A stretch of DNA of 64,000 bases. Source: Xanthostigma xanthostigma (taxonomy: Eukaryota; Arthropoda; Insecta; Raphidioptera; Raphidiidae). The position numbers were made by a program, and so were the translations under genes. Location of the stretch: positions 10,952,001 through 11,016,000 of the forward strand of contig OY754466.1 in assembly GCA_963575645.1 (NCBI GenBank), read 5' to 3'. Shown here one piece after another: positions 54,716 to 64,000 of this stretch. The stretch's first letter is position 1, and every line of letters starts with the position of its first letter. The notes under the pieces are model-generated. The model was not told where the DNA came from, searched no databases, and saw only the letters and a list, made by a program, of their open reading frames with translations.

Positions 54716-54747
<32 letters not shown>
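54676..54747. repeat. (GT)n microsatellite, right arm
   Basis: Mirror of the (CA)n run in the left arm, with the same interruptions and a slightly different repeat number. Confidence 0.95.
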
Positions 54748-54748
<1 letters not shown>

Positions 54749-55609
54749 TCTAAATGTTTTTTTATGTTTTTTTTCTTTTTTTTTTAATTTAAATAGGGGT
54801 TCGGTGATAAGGTTATTAACACCGGAACTACTGAACTGATTTGAAAAATTATTTAACTGTTTAAAAACCAATTTTCTCCCGAAGAGATTTGTTGCTCTTG
54901 ATTATTTCAACCCAAAATCTACCCCCCCAGGCAAAGTTGGACAAAAAAAGCTAGTAAATAAAAGAAAAAAGAGATTTTATTTTAAGGCGAGTTTCATGGA
55001 GTTATTGTTTCATTTATTAATTATTACAATTGTTTTACAAAAAATTAATACTAATTAACCAAAATGGAGATTTGCACTCCCCAGTTTAGTTGTTGATTCA
55101 AAGTCGTTTATTACATGAATGTATTTTCATCTCTAATTCATTGTCATCAGATTCAGTCCGTTTTCTTATCACCGGATATTCTCAGATTACAATATAATGA
55201 TAAAAGTGCAATCTGCAATGTGTCACATATATAATATAGTCATATATGCTGACACGTATAAATCCTCCACCGTTAATAATAAAACTACTAAAAGTATTAG
55301 CTAGCTGTCATGAACTAGTGATATAACATAAAAAATAAAGGAGAGAAAAGATCGTTTTTATAATACGATGGTAAAAGACAGTGATATCAAATAACATTAT
55401 AGGATAATCAGACAAATTATTAAAAAGATAAACAGAGTGTTTTATACAATAATAATATAAAAAGTAATAACAGCGTGGAGTAGATATTGGGAGAAAACAA
55501 CAGAGTAGAATCAAAAAAATAGATAACCTAAGTTTACGAGTGAATGAAAAAGTAGAAAAATTTCTGTGCTAGAAGAGAAAAATAAAGAGCAAGAGGTCTT
55601 TAATGATAA

Positions 55610-55825
55610 TTGGGAGAGCAGAGAAAGGCAGGTTATGTGGCATTCTTTAAACATGATGAAATCTATGTTAATGGGAATGAAATGATAATAAAGCAAAAAA
55701 AGATAAAGCAGAAATGGAATCAGAGACAAAAAAGAAAACGATTAGAAGGTTCTGAGGAAGAGCTAGACAAAACAAAACTGACAAAAAAATCAAGATTCAA
55801 GAAAAAAAAAACAAAACTGCATTGA
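55610..55825 (+). pseudogene. LINE ORF1 C-terminal fragment, right arm
   Basis: Encodes exactly the same 71-residue peptide as 53,164-53,379, with the ORF1-like G-Y-V-A-F-F-K-H-D-E-I-Y-V-N-G motif. It is followed at about 55,985-56,345 by the two tandem linker repeats and then the endonuclease start, the natural 5'-to-3' order of the parent LINE. Confidence 0.6.
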
Positions 55826-56387
55826 TATTTACAAATTTAGAAAGGTATAAAGGTAGACGACGAGTAAATTCCCTAGGAACGTCGTTTATGGCAAATAAAG
55901 AATTGGAGAAGAGAGTTAAAGAAGCAATTGACTAAAAATAAAATTTCTGAAACGAATAAAAGTTGATGATCAAGGCAATGATGAGGACAGACAATTGACT
56001 GAACTCAATGGATATAAAAAACACAAAAAACAAAAAAAAAACAGGTAAATCCCCAACTCCACTGGTCACCGTGGGATAAATGATTAAACCCTCCTCGAAA
56101 CAGTACGAAACTAAAATTGAAGGAAAATAATAAAGACAAAATAAATTCAATAAAAGATAATGAAAATAGCTCAACAATGGATATAAAAAACACAAAAAAC
56201 AAAAAAAAAAAACAGGTAAATCCCCAACTCCACTGGTCACCATGGGATAAATGACCAAACCCTCCTCGAAACAGTGTGAAACTATAATTGAAGGAAAATA
56301 ATGAAGACAAAATAAATTCAACAAAATATAACAAAAATAGCACAAACGTGAAAAAACTAATGAATATGACGCGGATAAAAAATAAAA

Positions 56388-57700
56388 ATGACAACAAGAC
56401 AAAAAAAGCTAAAAATATGCACATTAAATGTTAGAACACTATTAGATAATGATAGATTAATTGAACTGGAAAACGCGTTAAAACAAGTTAAGTGGGATAT
56501 ATTAGGACTAGCAGACGTAAGAAGAAACTGGGAACACTTGAGTGAAAGAAGAAACGGTGTAATATTCTACCATTTTGGAAAAAACAGAAGGTCGAAATGG
56601 AGTAGGATTCATGGTAAAACCAACATTTAACAAATAAAATTGATGAATTTAAAGGAATAATAGACAGAATAGTGACGTTAAAGATAAAAATAAATGAAAA
56701 AAATAATGCATCACTTATACAAGTATACGCTCCAACATCATCATATACTGAGGAAGAAATAGACCAATTCTATGAAACACTAAGTGAGGAACTGAATGAT
56801 TAAAACTCTATACAAAAAATAGTTATGGGTGATTTTAACGGACAAGTAGGATGAGATGAGGTAGTTATGGGGAATTTTCATTATGGTAAAAGAAACTTTG
56901 GAGGAATAAAATTAATTGGCTTCGCTGTGTCCTATCAGATGATAATAGGAAATACACTTTTTTAAAAAAAAAAAACAAGCATCAAAGAAATGGACTTGGC
57001 TAGTACCAAATGGAATAACAAAAATCAAATAGATTATTTCCTAGTTAACAAAAAAAAAAACAAAAAAAATGTACTGGATGTATAGGTAATCAATTTAAAT
57101 TTAACTCTGGCCGCAGATTGTTGAGAGCGACACTATTAATTAATTCGAATAAATTGTACAGAAATGATAAATTCAATAAAAACTTTAACTCATTGAACAA
57201 AGAAATAGCAGATAATTATGAATAAAAACTTAAAAAATATATAGAAGAAAATGATTGTAAAGAAAAAACAGAAGTGTTAGAATTATACAATCAAATCGAG
57301 TTTTGTATTCACAAAGCAGTACAAGAAACCGGAACAATAAAACAAAATAAAAATTATACAAAATTGTCGAAAGAAACACTGGAACTAATAGACAAAAAGA
57401 GAATTATTAAAACCTCATAAGGACGATTATTCCCTCAACAAGGTTGAATACGCAGAATTATGTAAGGTAATGATAGAAAAAATCAGAAGTGATCAACGTA
57501 AAAATAATTAAAAAAACTGGTAGAAGATATTGTGACACAAAATACTGCTGTTAAAAAGGCCGAAAGGGAACGAATTCAGGCAGGACATGGATACCGTTGT
57601 TAATAACAAATACTAATAACCAAAAAAAAGAAGAAAGATATGAAATTTTGGCGGAGGCTACCAATTTCTATAGAAATTTTGACTAAAAAATAAAATTTCT
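56388..57700 (+). pseudogene. RTE-type LINE endonuclease/linker, unit 1, right arm
   Basis: ATG at 56,388; the first 80 codons are identical in peptide to 52,358-52,600. After a frameshift the sequence still reads A-S-L-I-Q-V-Y-A-P-T-S-S-Y-T-E-E-E-I, V-M-G-D-F-N-G-Q-V-G and later N-K-N-Q-I-D-Y-F-L-V-N. The linker follows from 57,237. At about 57,655-57,700 it jumps to sequence corresponding to unit 3 of the left arm, marking the deletion point. Confidence 0.8.
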
Positions 57701-57861
57701 GAAAAAAGATTAAAAGTTGACGAGTGGGGCATTGATGATGACAAACGACTGAACTCAATGGATATAAAAAAAAAAAACAAAAAAAAACAAAAAAAAATAG
57801 GTAAATCCCTGACCCGGCTGGTCATCGTGGGGATAAATGACCAAACCCTCCTCGAAGCAGT

Positions 57862-58690
57862 GTGAAACTAAAATTGAAGGAAAATAATAAAAACAAAATA
57901 AATCCAACAAAATATTACGAAAATAGCTCAAACGTGAAAAAAACTAATAAATATGACGGGAAGAAAAATAAAAATGTCAACAGGACAAGAAAAAAGTTAA
58001 GAATATGCATATTAAATGTTAGAATACTATTAGATAATGATAGATTAATTGAACTGGAAAACGCATTAAAACAAGTTAAGTGGGATATATTAGGACTAGC
58101 AGACGTGAGAAGGAACTGGGAACACTTGAGTGAAAGAAGAAACGGCTTAATATTCTACCATTTTGGAAAAACAAAAGGTCGAAATGGAGTAGGATTCATG
58201 GTAAAACCGACATTTAACAAATAAAATTGATTAATTTAAAGGAATAACAGACAGAATAGCGACGTTAAAGATAAAAATAAACGAAAAAAATACTGCATCA
58301 TTTATACAAGTATACACTCCAACATCATCATATACTGAGGAAGAAATAGACCAATTCTATGAAACACTAAGTGAGGAACTGAATGATCAAAACTCTATAC
58401 AAAAAAATAGTTATGGGTGATTTTAACGGACAAGTAGGAAAGCGAGAAGGATGAGAAGAGGCAGTTATGGGAAATTTTCATTATGGTGAAAGAAACTTTG
58501 GAGGAATAAAATTAATTGGCTTCGCTGTGTCAAATCAGATGATAATAGGAAACACACTTTTTAAAAAAAACAGGCATCAATGAAATGGACTTGGCTAGTA
58601 CCAAATGGAATAACAAAAATCAAATAGATTATATTTTCCTAGTTAACAAAAAAAACAAAAAAATGTATTGGATGTGTAGGTAATCAATTT
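57862..58690 (+). pseudogene. RTE-type LINE endonuclease, unit 2, right arm
   Basis: The 120-codon frame (57,862-58,224) is identical in peptide to 49,174-49,536. Downstream fragments in other frames carry the G-D-F-N and Q-I-D-Y motifs. Non-functional. Confidence 0.8.
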
Positions 58691-58810
58691 GAATTTAAAT
58701 AGAAGGAGAAAAAAACAGAAGTGTAAGAATTATATAACCAAATCGAGTTTTGCATTCACAAAGCAGTAGAAGAAATCGGAATAACAAAGCAAAATAAAAA
58801 TTATACAAAA

Positions 58811-59405
58811 TTGTCGGAAGAAACACTGAAACTAATAGACAAAAGAGAATTATTAAAACCTCATAAGGACGATTGTTCCCTCAACAAGGTTGAATACGGA
58901 GAATTATGTAAGGTAATGATAAAAGAAATCAGAAGTGATCAACGTAAAAATAATAAAAAAAAACTGGTAGAAGATATTGTAACACAAAATACTGCTGTTA
59001 AAAAGGCCGAAAGGGAACGAATTCAAGGCAGGATATGGATACAGTTGTTAACAACAAATACTAATAACCAAAAAAAAAGAGACGAAATTTTGGCGGAGGC
59101 TGCCAATTTCTATAGAAATCTGTATAAAAGCAAAGATCAAACTAAAAAAAGACTTCTTTAGCGATAAAACAGAGGATATACAATTAATACTGAAGCATGA
59201 AACAGGACTAACTATAAAAAACTTAAAGAAAGAGAAATGCCCCGGTAGTGATAAAATTAAGAATGAATAAATAAAACATGGAATCGAAACACTAGTACCA
59301 CTCTTGCCAAGACTATTTAATGAAATACTAGTACAAGGAAAAATTCCAAAACAATGGCTGACGTTGGAAAATATAGAACGTGTTATTTTACAGTCCTGTA
59401 AATTG
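58811..59405 (+). pseudogene. RTE-type LINE linker and RT N-terminus, right arm
   Basis: The 116-codon frame is identical in peptide to 48,236-48,586. It is followed by a stop and then C-P-G-S-D-K-I and N-E-I-L-V-Q-G-K-I-P-K-Q-W motifs of the RT start. LINE homology ends near 59,400, and ORF1-like sequence begins again near 59,700, so this is a junction between two truncated copies. Confidence 0.8.
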
Positions 59406-59699
59406 TCAAATAAAGTGGTTACAAGCTTGGTAATAATAATAAAGTGTAATATTCACGAAAGTTAGTAAGTTTTTATAAAGTACTAAATAAAATTCATGCC
59501 GAAAATTTAAAATATTATTAAATTTATAAAAAAAGAAAATAATTACTAAAAGTGTCAGCTAACTGTCATAAACTAGTGATATAACATAAAAATAAAAGAG
59601 AGAAAAGATCGTTTTTTATAATACGATTGTAAAAGACAGTGATATCAAATAACATTATAGGTTAATCAGAAAAATTATTAAAAAGGGCATACAGAAAGT

Positions 59700-60425
59700 G
59701 ATACGTAATAATAATATACAAAGTAATAACAACATGGAGCAGGTATCGGAAGCAATCAAGAGAGTAGAACCAAAAATAGATGACCTAAGTTTATAAGTGA
59801 ATGAAAAAGAATAAAAATTACAAACAGAAAATTTCTGCGTTAGAAGAGAAAAATAAAGAGCAAGAAGTCATTAAAGGCAATTGGGATAGGGAAAAAAGGA
59901 GGAAAAAAACATAAGAATACATGGAGTGGAAAGTTACGAAAAAGAGAAAACTATTTTCAACTCGAAAAACACTGTCTATGAGATAATCAATAACCATCTG
60001 AGGGTGCACTGTAAAATTGAGGAAATAGATTACGTACGTAGACTAGCAAAATCAAAGTAAATCAAATAGAGCAATTCTGGTTGGACTAAATACATGGTGT
60101 AAAAATTGCAAATATTGCAGAGCGAGAGAAACCTTAACGATACAAATATATAACAGAAGATCTTCAGAAAAAAGTTTTGGAGACTAGGAAAAAAACTACT
60201 ATCAATTCTTTAAGAGCAAAGAAAGGCAGGTCACGTGGGAAAGAAATGATAATAAAGCGAAAAAGATGGAATGACAAAAAAATCAAGATTCAAGAAAAAC
60301 AAAAAAAACCTGCATTGATATTTACAAATTTAGAAAGGTGTATAGGTAGACGACGAGATTATTCCCTAGGAACATTGTTTATGGCAAATAAAGAAGTTGG
60401 AGAAGAGAGTGAAAGAAACAATTGA
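59700..60425 (+). pseudogene. LINE ORF1-like fragment, right arm
   Basis: Mirror of 46,972-47,610. Broken frames include E-E-K-N-K-E-Q-E and the 82-codon Lys-rich C-terminal part at 60,177-60,425. It is followed by the linker repeat and the first few codons of an endonuclease-like ORF (near 60,700), which then breaks into the tRNA-like units. Confidence 0.5.
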
Positions 60426-60788
60426 CTAAAAATAAAATTTCTGAAACGATTAAAAGTTGATGACCGAGGCAATGATGAGGACAATGGACTGAACTCAATG
60501 GATATAAAAAAACACAAAAACAAAAAAAAAAAAAACAGGTAAATCCCCAACCCGGCTGGTCACCATGGGGATGAATGAGCAAACCTCCTTCGAAACTAAA
60601 ATTGAGGAAAAATAATAAAGAGAAAATAAATTCAACAAATAACAAAAATAGCTCAAACGTGAAAAAAACTAATAAATATGACGGGGATAAAAAACTAAAA
60701 AATGCCAGCGAGATAAAAATGTTAAGAATTTGCACATTATGATGAGATTAAAAACAAATGCACTTTTAAGAGGCTCTCCCGCAATACG

Positions 60789-60863
60789 ATTCGTGGTCGA
60801 GCGGTTAAAGGCGCTGCGCTGCAACTAAGACCGCAACGAACCGAGTTCGGATCCACAGCTCGC
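60789..60863 (+). tRNA. tRNA-like unit, right arm inner
   Basis: A-box tggtcgagcggttaaaggcg and B-box gagttcggatcc. Mirror of 46,536-46,609. SINE-like head. Confidence 0.55.
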
Positions 60864-61071
60864 CGATATATTAAATTAAATTAATTAAATGATTTTATTA
60901 AATAAATTAAATTCAACAAAATAAACAAAAATAGCTCAAACGTGAAAAACAAATAAATATTACGGGGGTAAAAAAAACTAAAAAATGTCAGCGAGACAAA
61001 CATGTTAAGAATGTGCACATTATGATGAGATTAAAAACAAATGCACTTTTAAGAGGCTCTCCCGCAATACG

Positions 61072-61147
61072 ATTCGTGGTCGAGCGGTTAAAGGCGCTGC
61101 ACTGCAACTGAGAACCACAACGAACCGAGTTCGGATCCTCAGCTCGC
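61072..61147 (+). tRNA. tRNA-like unit, right arm outer
   Basis: Same boxes as the inner unit; mirror of 46,249-46,323. It differs from the inner copy at a few positions, for example ctgagaaccacaac versus ctaagaccgcaac. Confidence 0.55.
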
Positions 61148-61665
61148 TGCTATATTAAATTAATTAATTAAATTATGATTTTATTAAATAAATTAAATTG
61201 ATTAGATTTACCAAGCATATGTTCCCTCCATTCTCTCTCTTTGTCTCTCCTCCCTCCCTCTCTCTCTCCCCCCTCTCTCTCTCCCCCCCTCTCCCTCTCT
61301 CTTTGATCTCCCACTCTTTTCAGATAATAACCACTGTCGACAATAAAAAAGCAGCAGTCGATTGAATCACCTCCACCGGTGAACACCGTGCTTCCTGCTT
61401 CATTTGAGTCCAAAAAAAACTGATTCAAAATTCGAAAGGGGTGGAAATGTTAAGGGTTGCTGCCACCCCCTACTTGAATACCATCGTTGAACTCGTCTCA
61501 GACCCCTGATTAATTTGAGTCCAAACTTGATATGTCTAACCTTAAAATTCGGGGAATTATACACAAATCTATAAAAGTGGAGGGGGTAAAAAAGCCTTGA
61601 TTTCAGTTCGCGGGAGGGAACTCTTTTATGGAGGCCCCAGAACCATCCAAAATAATCTACTAAAG

Positions 61666-61673
61666 TATGTTTA

Positions 61674-61710
<37 letters not shown>

Positions 61711-62183
61711 TAGCACGATAACTCTCGACAGACTTAATCGATTTAAACCAAATTTGGTTCACACGTTGGAATCCATCACCGCACGAAGCCTATTTAAAAT
61801 GGGCTCAATCGGGCCATGTTAAGGGTGGTATTTAGGGGTTGAAAAAAGTTTTAGGGCCCAAAAATACCGAAAAAATTATCGGAATCATTTTAAATTTGAA
61901 ATTTAACCCTTTAGTAATTATTAAAATGTACTGCTAAAATTTTAATAAAATCGGTTCGACAGGACCGGACTTACAAATTTTATGAAAACACATATAGATT
62001 TACATACTGAAGGGTATATATAATTTGGTACTGATGTTGAATTGATATGTAGTATTGAAATTAAGTAAAAAATGTTGTTTTAAGGGGTGTATTAAGGGGT
62101 AATTTTTTTTTATTTTGTTCAAAATCAAAGTTAAGTTTATACAATAGGAGCCACACTGCCTATTAAAGCAAATACACTATATT
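61666..62183. other. Gene-free stretch: (TA)n and LINE-tail-like blocks
   Basis: (ta)n at about 61,676-61,706. The block 61,725-61,990 (acagacttaatcgatttaaa ... ggttcacacgttgg ... atcggttcgacagga) resembles RTE-type LINE tails. No gene was seen. Confidence 0.5.
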
Positions 62184-62241
62184 GTCGGCAGGGTTTCGCA
62201 CTGCGACCCGAGTTTTTAATCATGTTCTACCAAGTTCCGAG
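62184..62241 (-). tRNA. Degenerate tRNA-like SINE head
   Basis: Minus strand: cttggtagaacatgattaaa, then gggtcgcagtgcgaaaccct, a corrupted B-box. It resembles common tRNA-derived SINE heads. Acceptor pairing is absent. Confidence 0.4.
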
Positions 62242-63270
62242 TGAAAAATTAGTGCAAATTATAATAATTTATATGTTTTCATTATATAGTAACCTACATA
62301 TAATTAGGCCTTGGCTGGTTTGTAGGGTATATAATTAAATAAATAACGAAATAGAATAAGTCACACTTAAAAAAAGGTTGTTTAGAGATGAACACAAACC
62401 GCCGATTCTTTTTTTATTAAGACACCTAAGAAAAAGCTAATTTCCGGTCTTATTCTTTATTATAGCAAGGACGATGGTTGGATTAAAAACGATTGATACC
62501 AACGGAATGGGTCAACGACATAAAATAGCCCCTTCAATTTAAATGATAAATTATTGATGTCACTTAGGAAAACTATAGTATCAAATGGAAGTGTAACTTT
62601 TTAAAAATTTAAAATTTATTTTTGAATTGTTCAATCTTGACACTCGTTGTGAATCGCGGTCGTCATGAGGAAGTTATTTGAAAAAGGAAACAAATAAAAG
62701 CTTCATGCATCCCTTTTTAAACATGTATATTTGGACCGTTTTTTTTTTATTTAAAAAATAAGCCGTTTCTTAATTTCTTAAAAAAAAAGTAGAAAAAACG
62801 GCACACTCGGCGTTTCATGCTTATCTAGAAACAACATTTCTTTTAAAGTGTGACTAATTCTACTTCTTTATGACTAAGGGTTTATTGTGCTGGGCTCTTA
62901 AGCCATTACTGGTGTATTGAAGCAATATTTTCGGAGAAAATATTTCCATGTTTATATGATTCCAAGAAAAAAATGAATATTTCTAACGAAATGATGTATT
63001 AACAGTATACGTAATACTTTTTTATATTGCAGTCAAACCTGCGTAAAGTTGAAAAACTCTCTAGGGAAGATTCTTTTTTTACTTTTATAAGACCTTATGT
63101 TTTTTCGTACAACTATTTCAGCATTTTAATAATAAGGGTTTGAAAGCTGTATATAAAACAAAAACATGCCGACAAGAATAGTGTATTCACAAAAGAACTT
63201 CGAATTCAGACTATGCTATTCAACTTGAAAAAGCATTTTTTAATAAAATCCGTTCACGTTATATCGTTTT
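62242..63270. other. Gene-free stretch
   Basis: AT-rich. At 63,030 cagtcaaacctgcgtaaagt resembles a Tigger-type terminus, without an identified partner. No coding signal was recognised. Confidence 0.4.
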
Positions 63271-63703
63271 AAGGCCGCTGCACACGAGACTATTTTTTCC
63301 GTTAGAATTGATTCTGTGACTTGCGCTGGCTGGCGTGCTGGCTGCGAATATGGAAATGTCACTCAGGGCTAGCGTGCGTGGTCACAAGATGAATATTAGA
63401 GCCTTTTTCCGTGCTTGTTTATCAACTTGTTTTGAGCAAGAACCAATCAGAAAACAGCAAACGCCCACAAACAAACATGTGCGTTCTGTTCAGAGACAAT
63501 AAACGTTCACTGTTGTTAACATTTGAGCTGTCAATGCGCGTGCACCAAACCCGTTTACAAAGTCAGCTTCGATGCAAGCATCGTGTGAAGCGAACGCACA
63601 AAAACCTTCACGAAACACAGCGCCACTGTCCGCTTGAAACATAGCAGCCAAATCTAGGAATCAATCAGAAAAACCAGCCTCGTGTGCTGCAGTGACCTTT
63701 ATA
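63271..63703. mobile_element. TIR element (MITE), fuller copy
   Basis: The left end aaggccgctgcacacgagac and the complemented right end aaggtcactgcagcacacga(ggctgg) match with a 5-base insertion. A partial copy lies at 2,829-2,945. The interior has a 77-codon frame with no motif. Superfamily unknown. Confidence 0.7.
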
Positions 63704-63723
63704 TATGTTACAGTTAATACAAG

Positions 63724-63826
63724 AAAGTAGTTAATTCGCGAATTAACCGGCTAATACCCGAATTAACTAATCCTTGACGTTTGTTAATTCGGGTATTAGC
63801 CGGTTAATTCGCGAATAAACTACTTT
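63724..63826. repeat. Strong palindrome (cruciform-capable)
   Basis: aaagtagttaattcgcgaat, taaccggctaatacccg, then a centre of about 15 bp and the complement back to aaactacttt. Arms are about 44 bp with one or two mismatches. It contains nested ttcgcgaa and ccgg palindromes. Confidence 0.85.
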
Positions 63827-63880
63827 GCTCGTGGCTTCCATGGCATACAGTGTTTTTAAAATATCAAAATAATATATAAT

Positions 63881-64000
63881 AATAACAAGGAGACTGAGAA
63901 GCGGACAAAATATCAAGAGCTTCTTTTCGAACTCAGGAAGCAGTATCCAGAGTATTCTGTTAAAATAATTGTTCTTATAATTGGTGTTCTTGGAGGAGCC
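63881..64000 (+). pseudogene. LINE reverse transcriptase-type C-terminus, running off the window
   Basis: The 40 codons to the window end read K-Y-Q-E-L-L-F-E-L-R-K-Q-Y-P, then V-K-I-I-V-L-I-I-G-V-L-G-G. This matches the C-terminal ending of many RT polyproteins (E-K-Y-Q-D-L-x-x-E-L-x-x-x-W, then V-x-V-I-P-V-V-I-G-A-L-G). No RT core is visible upstream, so it is a 5'-truncated insertion or one fragment of a split copy. The true end lies beyond the window. Confidence 0.65.

Larger units (their letters stand above)
60738..61165 (+). repeat. Tandem ~283-bp units with tRNA-like heads, right arm
   Basis: The phrase 'atgatgagattaaaaacaaatg' starts two units, near 60,738 and 61,021. Each runs through gaggctctcccgcaatacg into a tRNA-like head and then AT-rich sequence with 'ttattaaataaatt' and 'agctcaaacgtgaaaaa'. 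The last phrase also occurs in the LINE spacer, so the unit is a chimera of tRNA-like and LINE-derived sequence. Confidence 0.7.
54571..61665 (+). repeat. Giant palindrome, right arm
   Basis: Mirror of 45,715-54,424 but about 1.6 kb shorter. It contains two endonuclease/linker units where the left arm has three. It includes (gt)n at 54,690-54,747 and ends near a (ta)n run at 61,676. Everything coding in it is broken by frameshifts or stops. Confidence 0.9.

Noticed and set aside
1..64000. CRISPR arrays or bacterial-style operons
   Set aside because: The repeats are foldback, LINE, SINE or microsatellite in nature, with no regularly spaced short direct repeats with unique spacers. The window is clearly eukaryotic.

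Overview
The window looks like intergenic DNA from an AT-rich, repeat-laden insect nuclear genome. The evidence is a Ty3/gypsy LTR retrotransposon, several LINE 3' ends, RTE-type LINE endonuclease fragments, tRNA-headed SINEs, hAT-, piggyBac- and Tigger-like DNA elements, and many foldback (palindromic) elements. There are no bacterial-type operons, and almost no long open frames lie outside transposons. I cannot name the order or species from the sequence.

Layout. 1-12,400: a mosaic of foldback elements, some carrying tRNA-like modules, plus a LINE 3' end (7,602-8,010) and hammerhead-like motifs at 2,997, 8,984 and 10,673. 12,470-14,710: the only candidate host gene, a small secreted peptide with a signal-peptide exon, a 2.0-kb intron and a short last exon. 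Its intron holds a TTAA-flanked foldback element and a hAT element with a perfect 8-bp duplication. 14,711-32,800: more dispersed repeats, including a Tigger remnant, three copies of a hairpin-headed repeat (the third is at 45.1 kb), a palindrome with two divergent near-identical ORFs, and an inverted array of 84-bp repeats.

32,803-39,877: a hAT-like element of about 364 bp carries a young Ty3/gypsy retrotransposon on the minus strand. Its LTRs are both 982 bp, and gag and pol are in the same frame, separated by a single UGA. 39,880-45,700: a tRNA-headed SINE, further foldback elements and paired hammerhead-like motifs.

45,715-61,665: a giant imperfect palindrome. Its arms of about 8.7 and 7.1 kb flank a 146-bp spacer and are built of broken RTE-type LINE pieces and tandem tRNA-like units. 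The arms differ mainly by one LINE-derived unit of about 1.6 kb. 61,670-64,000: repeat tails, a TIR element, a short perfect-looking palindrome and the C-terminal end of another LINE running off the window.

Nothing here forms a pathway. The functional units are the retrotransposon (gag, protease, RT, RNase H, integrase) and possibly the small secreted peptide. The most notable observations are the gag-UGA-pol arrangement, the giant palindrome, recurring hammerhead-like cores and the recurring pairing of tRNA-like modules with foldback arms.
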